Assembly (NCBI GenBank): GCA_026196045.1
Contig: JAPHRJ010000127.1
Span: forward strand, 1 to 46,452
Reading direction: 5' to 3'
Origin: Gammaproteobacteria bacterium
GTDB taxonomy: Bacteria; Pseudomonadota; Gammaproteobacteria; UBA6429; Thiohalophilaceae
DNA length: 46,452 nucleotides
This document shows, one piece after another, positions 17,873 to 26,249 of the stretch (position 1 is its first letter; each line of letters begins with the position of its first letter). A program made the position numbers and the translations under genes. Below the pieces are notes generated by a model. That model had not been told where the DNA came from. It saw only the letters and a list, made by a program, of their open reading frames with translations, and made no database searches.

Positions 17873-18966
17873 ATGGACACAGCTCCTTTTTCATTAGCCC
17901 ACAGTAATCAAACAAACTGGCAACCAGCCTGTGATGAATGTCTGCAACAGCTTGGGCAAAATAAAAATGCGAACCTGGCTTTTATTTATCTAACCGATGG
18001 CTTTGCCAAAGACCTCGGTAAAATACTGCGTTATCTGAAAGCACAAAGCCCAATCAAACATTGGGTTGGCAGTGTCGGTGCCGCCGTCAATTGTACTAAT
18101 ACCGAATATTATGATCAGGCCGCGATGGTTATGATGCTGACTGATTTCCCCGAAGACAGTTTCACCGTCTTTAATCATGCAGAGAACCAGCCTCATTTAC
18201 TCAAAGACGACGATCCCTATGGAATGAGTGCGCGCATTGCTCTGGTACATGGTGATCCCCGTAATGGACAAATGCCTGAGTTACTACAACAGCTACCCGA
18301 GCAACTGGGCAATGGTTATCTGATTGGTGGCTTAAGCTCATCCGAACAAAATTATTATTACCAGATTGCCGATGATATTTGTGAAGGACAATTGTCCGGT
18401 GTTGTTTTTGATGAAAGCATTCAAATCGCAACCGGTATCACCCAGGGCTGTTCCCCCATCGGGCAACCACACGTCCTGACTGAGTGTGACAGTCATATGG
18501 CTATTAGCATTGATAACCGCCCAGCTCTTGATGTATTTAAAGAGGATATTGGTATCGTGCTGCCGGTTATATTTTTGCGGGTTTTCCTGTCCAGGGAAGT
18601 GATACAGGTGATTATTTAGTACGAAATATTGTTGGCATCGATCCCGAACACAATATGCTGGTTATTGGGGATCATATGAATCCAGGTAGCCCGATGATTT
18701 TTTGTCGTCGTGATGGACGCACAGCCATTAAAGACATGCATCGTATGCTTGATGACCTCAAACAACGAATGAAAACACCACCAAGAGGTGGTATTTATAT
18801 TTCCTGCATGGGTCGTGGCCAACACCTGTTTGGTGAAGGCTCACGGGAAATGAAAATGATCAGCGAAGTACTGGGTGATATTCCCATTGTTGGTTTTTAT
18901 GCCAATGGAGAAATCGCAGGGCAAAATCTATATGGCTATACCGGAATACTCACACTGTTTATGTAA
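17873..18966 (+). pseudogene. FIST-domain sensor protein, frameshifted
   Basis: FIST proteins are small-ligand sensors with an N-terminal FIST and C-terminal FIST_C domain. The first reading frame (17873-18619) runs through NLAFIYLTDGFAKDLGKIL, VGSVGAAVNCTN, GNGYLIGGLSSSEQNYY and ALDVFKEDIG, then becomes non-homologous and stops. In the frame shifted by -1, starting near 18553, the text resumes as YRAAGYIFAGFPVQGSDTG, LVRNIVGIDPEHN, GGIYISCMGRGQHLFGE and IVGFYANGEIAGQ, ending at 18966. Joined, the two give ~364 residues, about a complete family member. The break lies between ~18540 and 18560 and equals one missing base. No slippery heptamer is evident, so I favour a mutation or sequencing error. 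It lies 13 bases before tas. Confidence 0.8.
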
Positions 18967-18978
18967 AGGCAACTTCTA

Positions 18979-20037
18979 ATGGAATACCGCAAACTGGGCA
19001 ACACCAATATTGATGTTAGTGTTATCTGTCTGGGCACGATGACATATGGTGAGCAGAACACACAGGCCGAAGCCTTTGAACAAATGGATTATGCCATTAC
19101 TGAAGGTGTAAACTTTATTGATACGGCCGAGCTTTATGCGATTCCGCCTAAAGCTGATACCTATGGCAAAACAGAAACCATCATTGGAAACTGGCATAAA
19201 GATCGCGGCCAGCGCGACAAAATTATACTGGCCAGTAAAATTGCCGGTCCCGGCCCTGACTGGATCCCACATATTCGTAATGGTGAAACCCGCTTTGATA
19301 AAAAGAACATTACCAGTGCGCTCAACGCCAGTTTAAAGCGTCTACAAACTGATTATATCGACCTGTATCAACTACACTGGCCAGAACGTAAAACTAACTT
19401 CTTTGGTGAATTAGGTTTTCAAGCAGAGGGTTATCAACCGGAAGCCGATCAATTCACCGATTTTGTTGAGACACTCAATGTTTTAGAAGAGCAGGTGTCG
19501 GCCGGTAAGATTCGATATATTGGCCTGTCGAATGAAACCCCCTGGGGTGTGATGCAGTTTCTCTCTGCTGCCGGTTTAAATTCAGATTTACCGCGCATTG
19601 TGAGCGTGCAAAATCCCTATTCACTCTTGAACCGAAGTTATGAAATTGGCCTGGCTGAAATCTCCTGCCGGGAACAGGTTGGATTATTATCATATTCACC
19701 ATTAGGGTTTGGTGTTTTGTCAGGGAAGTACTTAAATAATACTAAGCCTGCTGATTCACGTTTAACCCTGTTTCCAGATTACACACGTTATAGTAGTGAA
19801 CAGGCCCTTAAAGCAACCGAGGCTTATGTTGCTCTCGCTCAGGAATATCAACTGAATCCCGCACAAATGGCTCTGAGTTTTGTCAACAGTCGCCCGTTTC
19901 TAAGCAGTACGATTATCGGTGCCACCACCATGGATCAGTTAAAGGCTAATATCGATAGTATTAATATTCATCTAAGCAATGATATACTGGATAAAATTGA
20001 AGATATTCACCAAACTTACCCAAACCCCAGCCCCTGA
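18979..20037 (+). CDS. tas: NADP(H)-dependent aldo/keto reductase, Tas type
   Basis: Cytosolic oxidoreductase of the aldo/keto reductase superfamily; natural substrate unknown. The 352 residues match E. coli Tas closely in length and opening (EYRKLGNTNIDVSVICLGTM, then TYGEQNTQAEAFEQMDYA). The catalytic tetrad is visible: D48 and Y53 (FIDTAELY), K87 (LASKI) and His in LYQLHWPER. NADP-binding features near the end include STIIGATTMDQL. It follows the broken FIST gene by 13 bases and precedes the HIT gene by 32, so the three may be transcribed together. Confidence 0.9.
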   Translation: MEYRKLGNTNIDVSVICLGTMTYGEQNTQAEAFEQMDYAITEGVNFIDTAELYAIPPKADTYGKTETIIGNWHKDRGQRDKIILASKIAGPGPDWIPHIRNGETRFDKKNITSALNASLKRLQTDYIDLYQLHWPERKTNFFGELGFQAEGYQPEADQFTDFVETLNVLEEQVSAGKIRYIGLSNETPWGVMQFLSAAGLNSDLPRIVSVQNPYSLLNRSYEIGLAEISCREQVGLLSYSPLGFGVLSGKYLNNTKPADSRLTLFPDYTRYSSEQALKATEAYVALAQEYQLNPAQMALSFVNSRPFLSSTIIGATTMDQLKANIDSINIHLSNDILDKIEDIHQTYPNPSP

Positions 20038-20069
20038 ATATATATCTTGCAAGAAAGAGGTTTTCACCT

Positions 20070-20411
20070 ATGGATTGTTTATTCTGTAAAATTTCCAACA
20101 AGGAAATTGATGCCGATATTCTTTACGAAGATGAAGATGTCATCGGCTTTCGAGATATTCATCCGCAGGCACCATACCACATACTTTTTATTCCACGAAT
20201 ACATGTATCTACGCTGAACGAATTAGAAACTGAGCATGCCACCTTAGTTGGTAAACTGACTCTGGCAGCTAAAAATACGGCATTAAAACTCGGGGTAGCG
20301 GAAGATGGGTATCGTATCCTGATGAACTGTAACAATCATGGAGGACAAACGGTTTTCCACATCCACTTACACCTGCTAGCAGGCCGCCGGATGGGATGGC
20401 CACCGGGCTAA
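20070..20411 (+). CDS. hinT: HIT family nucleotide hydrolase (HinT-like)
   Basis: Small purine-nucleoside phosphoramidase-type protein, 113 residues. It opens with the HinT signature DCLFCKISNKEI, has HILFIPRIHVSTLNEL, and carries the histidine triad H97-I-H99-L-H101 in FHIHLHLLAGRRMGWPPG, the typical HinT ending. AGAGG lies upstream of the ATG. The convergent rhodanese-fusion gene ends 28 bases beyond its stop. Confidence 0.93.
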   Translation: MDCLFCKISNKEIDADILYEDEDVIGFRDIHPQAPYHILFIPRIHVSTLNELETEHATLVGKLTLAAKNTALKLGVAEDGYRILMNCNNHGGQTVFHIHLHLLAGRRMGWPPG

Positions 20412-20439
20412 CCTGCTTTATCTAACTGGTTTTAATATC

Positions 20440-21819
20440 TCACTGGGCTGTTTTTAGATCCTGCGCCATCACCTGAACCCCGCCACTGAGTACAGAGACA
20501 TTAAAACCGGACTGTGCCAGCAAAAAAGTGGCCGCCGAACTTCGATGCCCCGTACGACAGTAACAAATATATTCCTGTGACTTATCCAGCTCAGCCCGAC
20601 GTAAGCGTAACTCATGTAAAGGGATATTTATTGCATCCTTTAAATGGCCGTGATTGAACTCGGTAACATGGCGAATATCAATCCAGCGTGCACCTCCCGT
20701 CACTTTCTTTCTTGCTTCATCCGGTGAGACTCTGTTTAAAAGAGGGTCCTTGAGCATGGCATCAAAATCTTTTTTCGCCAGGCGCATAACTACACCGGGT
20801 TCGGTCATACTCACCGAAGCATTACGTTTACTCCCTGATAAGAGAGCTTCCTCACCAAAACTTTGTCCCGCTTCCAGATTGGCCAGCTCAATCGTACGAG
20901 TCACTTTAGCCTGCCCATCAACAAGCACATAAAAGAAATCACCGGCATCACCCTGCTTCACAATTTCCTCACCAGCCTTAACATCTATCGGCTCCATCAG
21001 TTCCAGCAGGTATTTAATGTTTGCTGGCGGCATAGATTTAAAAGCCATAATATGACGCATTTTTCGTATCCAGGCACGATCAGGAATATAGACACCTTCA
21101 GCAACCGATTTGGCTTCAGTTTCTAATTCAGGCTCAGATTTTAGCTCAACAGCTTTCGTTGCCACCGGTTCGGTTACTGTTGAATCGATATTCTTGTCAG
21201 TTTGCGCATGTTCTGCTTGAGCTTCACTTCCCTGTTCCTCGACAGCCGGGCTTTCACTGTTTTGATTTACATCTGTTTCAGAGACTACTTTTTCTGGCTT
21301 TGTGCTGCTTTCTTCTGCTATGTTTTTTTCCCTGACATTCTCCTGTACAACTTTCTCCTGGTTATCTGGCTGAACGTGTTCTGACTTTTCTTGTTCAGAT
21401 TGTTCAGGTAACTTTTCAACTTCCTCTTCTTTTTGTTCCAATACTTCCGATACCGCCATCTGATCCCAAACCATCATATAATCAAGAATACTATTCTCGA
21501 TCCGCAATATCTGTACCAGGGTCATGGCGACACAGGTAGACTGTCGAGGCTGACTGTCATCAAGGGGAAAGCGAGCCTGATCGGCATCATGCTTTAACAA
21601 CATATCAATACGACCATCCGCTGAATTAAGCTGTACATCACCCGAAATCAAATACAGGGTTTGATTATCTATCTCTCCTTCCCTGAACAAACTCATACCC
21701 AGTCCAAACTGTTCAACATAAGCCAGGTCCATTAACTCATCAATCCGCTCGGGAGATAACTCACTCAGCGGTTCCAGTCGTTGTAATTTTTCACGATCCA
21801 GCTCATTTTTTTCTATCAT
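20440..21819 (-). CDS. Cyclic nucleotide-binding / rhodanese fusion protein
   Basis: 459-residue soluble protein with an unusual layout. Residues ~15-110 form a degenerate cNMP-binding-like domain (FGLGMSLFREGEIDNQTLYLISG). Residues ~130-235 are a Glu/Gln/Ser-rich low-complexity linker, probably disordered. A second cNMP-binding domain covers ~245-345 (AGEEIVKQGDAGDFFYVLVDG and FGEEALLSGSKRNASV). A rhodanese domain ends the chain, with DIRHVTEFNHGHLKDAINIP and the active loop C421-RTGHRS. It could read a cyclic nucleotide and act on sulfane sulfur, fitting a sulfur-oxidising cell, but this is inference. The phosphate-binding cassette of the second domain has SKRNAS where PRSAT is usual. It is divergent from the HDOD gene. 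Confidence 0.8.
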   Translation of the reverse strand: MIEKNELDREKLQRLEPLSELSPERIDELMDLAYVEQFGLGMSLFREGEIDNQTLYLISGDVQLNSADGRIDMLLKHDADQARFPLDDSQPRQSTCVAMTLVQILRIENSILDYMMVWDQMAVSEVLEQKEEEVEKLPEQSEQEKSEHVQPDNQEKVVQENVREKNIAEESSTKPEKVVSETDVNQNSESPAVEEQGSEAQAEHAQTDKNIDSTVTEPVATKAVELKSEPELETEAKSVAEGVYIPDRAWIRKMRHIMAFKSMPPANIKYLLELMEPIDVKAGEEIVKQGDAGDFFYVLVDGQAKVTRTIELANLEAGQSFGEEALLSGSKRNASVSMTEPGVVMRLAKKDFDAMLKDPLLNRVSPDEARKKVTGGARWIDIRHVTEFNHGHLKDAINIPLHELRLRRAELDKSQEYICYCRTGHRSSAATFLLAQSGFNVSVLSGGVQVMAQDLKTAQ

Positions 21820-22144
21820 GGTTTCACTTCACCTGTTTTCTGGTATCATTCGTTTGTACTCAAAATTGGACTTTTGAGCCAAATGCGCTAATTATTCTAA
21901 TAGCACTAAAGTTTATGAGCACCAGACCGCTAATTCCATATGAAACTGGTGTGTGTACATAGTGAAACGTGATTTTGCAAACTGACTCACAGATTGCGAC
22001 TAATAAATCACAACAAACATCAGCTAGTATGAATGTAAATAATAATTAAATAGCAATCTGAATATTCTCAGAGTGCCCATGGGAGAGGTACTGTAGTAAT
22101 CTGAGAGTTGTTCCGATCTGCAAATAAAACTGGAACTGCTGACA
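21820..22144. promoter_or_regulatory. Divergent intergenic region with two dyads
   Basis: No gene is seen in these 325 bases. Two inverted repeats stand out: CTCAAAA (21859-21865) with TTTTGAG (21872-21878), near the rhodanese-fusion start, and TCTCAGA (22066-22072) with TCTGAGA (22100-22106) enclosing the palindrome CCCATGGG (22076-22083), 39 bases before the HDOD start. They could be operators or leader hairpins for the two divergent genes; no specific regulator can be named. Confidence 0.35.
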
Positions 22145-23455
22145 ATGACGCATACTGTTATTTGTGCTGTACTTGATTACCTGTCCATTCCTTTTCAGGC
22201 GTCTTCATCGTCTGGTGCATCAACGACGACTGAATATGCCGAAACAATTGTCCTGAAAGATGAACAGGGCTTTTTAATTGCTATTTACCCAGCACAAAAC
22301 CAGTTTGATCTTGAAGCATTAAAAACACCACTCAAAAGAACTGAACTGCGCGCGCTATTAGATAATGAACTTGATGCGCTGCAAACCTACTTTGAAGCAC
22401 AAACACCAAATCCTGGCTGTGAGGGTATCCGCATTATTTTCGATGTTGGCCTGTCTGACAGTGACCACGTCGCGTTCCAGCTAACGGATAAAACAACCAT
22501 AAGCTTACCCGAATTAAATTCATACGAGTTATCAAATCATAGCCTGTTTGGCAGTCGTTTTTCTGATAAAAGAGCTCAAAAAGATATGTCCTCACCTAAA
22601 CTCGATATTCGCACCCAACTTGAAAATATTGATTCACTTCCTGTTATGCCAGAAATGGCTATTCGGATAATGGAGTTACGCAATAACCCCGACGCCACCA
22701 TTGACCAGTTAAGTGAAGTCGTTGCTCTCGACCCATCATTGTCAGCCCAGGTGCTTCGTTACGCCAACTCCGCCCTGTTTGGACAACATGGCCAGGTAAA
22801 AACGTTAGAGGATGCTATTTTCCGTATTCTTGGTTTTGAGAATGTATTACATATGAGTTTAGGAGCCGCCATGGCTCGAGCATTTAAGTTGCCGGAAGAA
22901 GGTCGCATGAGTGCAGAGTCTTTCTGGCAAAATGCGACATTCAGTGCTTCCCTGACTCAAAAACTGGCCAAGTCTGTCGATAAATCTCTGGGAGTTAAGC
23001 CTGGGCTCGCCTATTTATGCGGTTTAATGCATAACATCGGTTTTCTTGTATTAGGTACGTTATTCCCCAGTGAGTATTTCTGGTTCAATAAAGTCCTACA
23101 TGCTAAAAAAGATCTGCCTGTTATGACTGTTGAAAAAAGCATACTGGGTGTCACGCATACCGAACTGGGAAAACAACTCATGCAAGCCTGGAACATGCCC
23201 GAAGAAATTATTACGGCTATCCAGCAGCACCATAACGTTGACTATCAGGGATCACATGAAGCTTATACCTGGTTAGTTACCGTCAGCGATCAAATACTCA
23301 AAAGCCAGAATATGTCAGATGCAGATACTGAAGAAGTTTCACAAAAGCTGTGTGAGCAGTTAGGACTTGAAGAAGATGATGTTTTCCTCGCGATGGATGA
23401 GGTACTGCAATCCGGGGAAGAACTTGAATTTATGGTGAAATCCCTGGCGGCTTAA
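22145..23455 (+). CDS. HDOD domain signalling protein with N-terminal YbaK-like domain
   Basis: 436-residue cytosolic protein. The C-terminal half is a clear HDOD domain (from ~155): QLENIDSLPVMPEMAIRIME, LSEVVALDPSLSAQVLRYAN, LEDAIFRILGFENVL, AYLCGLMHNIGFLVLG and ITAIQQHHNVDY. The first ~130 residues (AVLDYLSIPFQASSSSG, VLKDEQGFLIAIYPA, ELRALLDNELDAL) resemble the YbaK/aminoacyl-tRNA deacylase fold, a pairing seen in some gammaproteobacterial HDOD proteins. HDOD proteins act in signalling, often linked to c-di-GMP or motility, without known catalysis. It is a single gene between a divergent and a convergent neighbour. Confidence 0.83.
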   Translation: MTHTVICAVLDYLSIPFQASSSSGASTTTEYAETIVLKDEQGFLIAIYPAQNQFDLEALKTPLKRTELRALLDNELDALQTYFEAQTPNPGCEGIRIIFDVGLSDSDHVAFQLTDKTTISLPELNSYELSNHSLFGSRFSDKRAQKDMSSPKLDIRTQLENIDSLPVMPEMAIRIMELRNNPDATIDQLSEVVALDPSLSAQVLRYANSALFGQHGQVKTLEDAIFRILGFENVLHMSLGAAMARAFKLPEEGRMSAESFWQNATFSASLTQKLAKSVDKSLGVKPGLAYLCGLMHNIGFLVLGTLFPSEYFWFNKVLHAKKDLPVMTVEKSILGVTHTELGKQLMQAWNMPEEIITAIQQHHNVDYQGSHEAYTWLVTVSDQILKSQNMSDADTEEVSQKLCEQLGLEEDDVFLAMDEVLQSGEELEFMVKSLAA

Positions 23456-23507
23456 TGAGCTACTGTATTTCCTGCCGCCAACATTACTGAATAAAATAAT
23501 ATTACAG

Positions 23508-24104
23508 CTACAGGACTCTCAGGCCACCAAGACGTTTCATGGTCTGCTGGCGATACCAGATCATACCGCTACTAAAGCTGGCTGCCGCCAGTAATACTAT
23601 TCCAAGGCTTAGCCACCACCAGATCTGGGAATTACTATCTTCAGTTAACAGGTAGTCACTGCGCGCCTTATCCAGCTGTAAGCGAGTACGTTCCTGTTTC
23701 AATGCATCGATCTCTGCCAGTAAACCGCGGTTAGACATTTCCAGGACTTTAGCGGTATCCTCTAAATCCTGCATGCTTGACCTGTTATTCTGCAATTCCT
23801 GTTTTAGCGTCTCTAGCTGTAACATAGCAGGCGGAGTATTGGTGATATAAATATCTTTCACCCAGCCGGTAATCCCTTTGCTGGTTTCTATTTTCAGAAA
23901 ACCAGGTTGCTCTTCCAGTACTTTCAGTTTCATCCCGGTCAGAACGACATTAAAAGGGGCCGCGTGACTGCTTGGAGCTTCTCTCACCCCGACACGCAGG
24001 TTATCACCAACATAGACGCTCTTTGCCAGCGTTGCCGAAGAAAACATGAATAAGCCACTGGTAACCAGTATGAGTGCAATAATCTTTTGTCCAAAATAAT
24101 ACAT
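23508..24104 (-). CDS. TIGR04211-type SH3 domain membrane protein (YgiM-like)
   Basis: 198 residues. A signal peptide (residues 5-27, ending ATLA) precedes a bacterial SH3 domain (~30-92; LRVGVREAPSS, LKVLEEQPGFLKIET, GITGWVKDIYI). A coiled coil spans ~95-150, and a transmembrane helix near 163-183 (WWWLSLGIVLLAAASFSSGM) is followed by a short basic cytoplasmic tail (RQQTMKRLGGLRVL). This is the standard layout of the family that includes E. coli YgiM. Probably a periplasmic, wall-facing inner-membrane protein; its function is not established. Confidence 0.87.
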   Translation of the reverse strand: MYYFGQKIIALILVTSGLFMFSSATLAKSVYVGDNLRVGVREAPSSHAAPFNVVLTGMKLKVLEEQPGFLKIETSKGITGWVKDIYITNTPPAMLQLETLKQELQNNRSSMQDLEDTAKVLEMSNRGLLAEIDALKQERTRLQLDKARSDYLLTEDSNSQIWWWLSLGIVLLAAASFSSGMIWYRQQTMKRLGGLRVL

Positions 24105-24233
24105 AACCGGAATTCCTTAAATGATGCGGACATCTGTACCCTGAACTATCGGCTATTCAAAGCCACAACTTGAGTAAAAAGCTCGGTAATACCCCTACAA
24201 TAATAGTCACAAAATAACTATTAAATAGTTATA

Positions 24234-24575
24234 TTAGAACTTACTCATAGTAATCCAGATATCTTCATGTTCAATATTAACTTCCAGTGTTTGAAGTGAC
24301 TGGTTTATACAGGGGCCACGAACACAGAAGCCATCCGTTAGACGAAACAGAGCACCATGCATGGCGCATTGAATAAATGCCTGGTCTGTACTTAAGAATG
24401 TATCCGGGCTCCAGTTCAGGTTTACACCCGTATGAGGACATTCGTTTATGTAAGCATAAACATGTTGACCCTGACGAACCAGAAAACCCTCAAGATGATT
24501 ATCACCATCTTCAATAATAAACCCCTTGCTGCCCTGTTCAGGAATGTCACTCATATTCGCGACTTGAAAACGCAC
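24234..24575 (-). CDS. Rieske [2Fe-2S] ferredoxin-like protein
   Basis: 113-residue small Rieske protein. The cluster ligands are C46-x-H48 (NECPHTGVNL) and C70-x2-H73 (IQCAMHGALF). Two further cysteines (C84, C89, in DGFCVRGPC) match many single-domain Rieske proteins. Start is a GTG at 24575 with AGGAGA seven bases upstream. No transmembrane helix is present, so it is probably a soluble electron carrier or a sensor, not part of a bc1 complex. The next gene (SH3 protein) lies 130 bases downstream, so co-transcription is uncertain. Confidence 0.88.
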   Translation of the reverse strand: MRFQVANMSDIPEQGSKGFIIEDGDNHLEGFLVRQGQHVYAYINECPHTGVNLNWSPDTFLSTDQAFIQCAMHGALFRLTDGFCVRGPCINQSLQTLEVNIEHEDIWITMSKF

Positions 24576-24863
24576 TCTTTTCTCCTATTTTGTAAAAATT
24601 TTAATTCAACATCATTAAAGGCAAAGTATTCGGTTCTTTAATGATATAAATGTCATGATCTTTTCAATTTTTGTCATATTTCTACAAATTCACTTTATCC
24701 ATGTTCACCAAAATAGCGCAATTTCATTATTACGGTTTTTAACACAAGAAAAGCTGGAAAATACTATAAAAATAGAGCTATACTCGCCAAAGTTGCGTAA
24801 GCAAATGCGCTTATTGATACCTATAATTTCGGACAACCTACATTAATAATTCAGGAGCATTCA

Positions 24864-25247
24864 ATGGCGATCAAGAAAAAAGCCAAAAAGAAAACTGCAA
24901 AGAAAAAAGCTGTTGCAAGTAAACCACCAGTAAAATCAATCAAAGAACCCTTCACTAAAACAGCTCTTTACAGCACTATTGCTGAAAAAACTGAACTGAC
25001 TAAAAAAGAAGTGACGGCTGTCTTTGATGAATTAGCATCAATCATCAATGGTCATATCAAACGTAATGCAGCCGGCGTATTTACCTTGCCTGGTTTGTTA
25101 AAAGTCAAGGTTGTCCGTAAACCGGCAACACGTGCTCGTAAAGGGATTAATCCATTTACGGGTGAACCTACTGTATTTAAGGCAAAACCTGCCCGTAATG
25201 TTGTTAAGGTTCAACCTCTGAAAGCACTAAAAGATATGGCAATCTAG
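24864..25247 (+). CDS. HU family DNA-binding protein with Lys/Ala-rich N-terminus
   Basis: 127-residue histone-like protein. Residues 1-20 are almost all Lys and Ala (KKKAKKKTAKKKA), like the tail of histone H1-type proteins. The HU/IHF core begins near 29: TKTALYSTIAEKTELTKKEV, GVFTLPGLLKVKVVRKPATRA, the GINPFTGEP turn that replaces the GRNPQTGE of HU, and VFKAKPARNVVKVQPLKALK. AGGAG sits nine bases before the ATG, and a strong hairpin follows the stop. The long, AT-rich upstream region (24576-24863) contains no other gene. Confidence 0.9.
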   Translation: MAIKKKAKKKTAKKKAVASKPPVKSIKEPFTKTALYSTIAEKTELTKKEVTAVFDELASIINGHIKRNAAGVFTLPGLLKVKVVRKPATRARKGINPFTGEPTVFKAKPARNVVKVQPLKALKDMAI

Positions 25248-25253
25248 TGATCT

Positions 25254-25283
25254 GGTGGTCAGGGTGTGTTCACCCTGACCACC
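25254..25283 (+). terminator. Terminator hairpin after the HU gene
   Basis: A perfect 13-bp stem, GGTGGTCAGGGTG (25254-25266) with CACCCTGACCACC (25271-25283), and a TGTT loop lie six bases after the stop. The T-rich tail (CTTCATTTCTATCTC) is weak. The remaining ~200 bases to the next gene hold only the YfaZ terminator and no ORF of note. Confidence 0.75.
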
Positions 25284-25490
25284 CTTCATTTCTATCTCTT
25301 CCTAAGTTATTCAGCGAGCCACACACATATACCTGCATATTTGCCACGTACCTGCCAGTACAGCGCCAATATTCTGCTTTATCTACTTTTGCATAAACAT
25401 ATCGGCTATATCTAGTTTCACCAGTCTGGAAAAGCAGAACACAAAATCCCTTTACCTACTATGATTGCGTATGACTGAGGAAAAAACAGC

Positions 25491-25522
25491 GCACAAAAAA
25501 AACGCCTGCCACAGGCAAGCGT
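25491..25522 (-). terminator. Rho-independent terminator of the YfaZ gene
   Basis: On the minus strand AACGCTTGCC, a three-base TGT loop, and GGCAGGCGTT (one mismatch) are followed by a run of eight T. It lies 28 bases past the stop of the YfaZ gene. Confidence 0.85.
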
Positions 25523-25549
25523 TTTCAAAATATTGCGGTATTGTTTAAT

Positions 25550-26140
25550 TTAGAACTTAATCTGTATCCCAAAAAAACCACCTTTAGCTAGATCCAGTTT
25601 ACCCACACCATTGGTTTCAATATCAACCCGGATACGCTGATAGCCCAGTTTAACAACAGCCTGAGGTGAAACTTCAAAATTTATTGTCGCGCCATATTCG
25701 GTAAATCCATCGGCATCCCGAAAAGATACCACGCTAGGAGCGGTCATAAAAAATGCACCAATACCAAAACCACCCCATGAATCAGGAAGTAACAGAGCAT
25801 CGCCCCCAAGACCGACTACCATCACATCGTAATCAGTCATGGTATTCCTTGAAACACTACCCATATAGGCACGGGCTCCAATTGAAATAATAATCGGAGC
25901 TTCAACGCTTTCCCCTCGTACCAGTACGCCGGCATCTACAAGGTAGTCATTATTACGAGTATCTTTGTCCGTATAGAGAAATCCGACCTCACCTTCCAGA
26001 TTTCCAAATGACTGTCCAAAGTCAGCAACATTATATCGAAAACGGGCGCTATCGCTGCCAAGTTGGGCCTCTAGTGCATCTGCCATAGATACAGTGCTCA
26101 CGCACAACATTAATAAAATTGGGAATATCCTTAAAACCAT
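25550..26140 (-). CDS. YfaZ family outer-membrane protein
   Basis: 196 residues with a signal peptide (residues 1-20, ending VSMA). The mature part is built of alternating amphipathic strands (FGNLEGEVGFLYTD, YLVDAGVLVRGE, IIISIGARAYMG, VKLGYQRIRVDIE) and ends in Phe (GGFFGIQIKF), typical for outer-membrane barrels. The pattern, especially LEGEVGFLYTD and the GGDALLLPDSWGGFGIGAFF stretch, fits YfaZ precursors. AAGGTGAC precedes the ATG and a terminator follows, so it is monocistronic. Function of the family is unknown. Confidence 0.83.
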   Translation of the reverse strand: MVLRIFPILLMLCVSTVSMADALEAQLGSDSARFRYNVADFGQSFGNLEGEVGFLYTDKDTRNNDYLVDAGVLVRGESVEAPIIISIGARAYMGSVSRNTMTDYDVMVVGLGGDALLLPDSWGGFGIGAFFMTAPSVVSFRDADGFTEYGATINFEVSPQAVVKLGYQRIRVDIETNGVGKLDLAKGGFFGIQIKF

Positions 26141-26249
26141 GTTGTCACCTTGTATAGTTCACTTTTCCAGTTCATTTTATATTAGCGTTTATCCGAATAG
26201 AATCATAGCACTAAAGCATTAGACTGTCAGAGTCGACAGGGAATATCAT

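Noticed and set aside
24655-24846. 63-codon plus-strand ORF upstream of the HU gene
   Set aside because: AT-rich, low-complexity product without a ribosome binding site; more likely promoter DNA.
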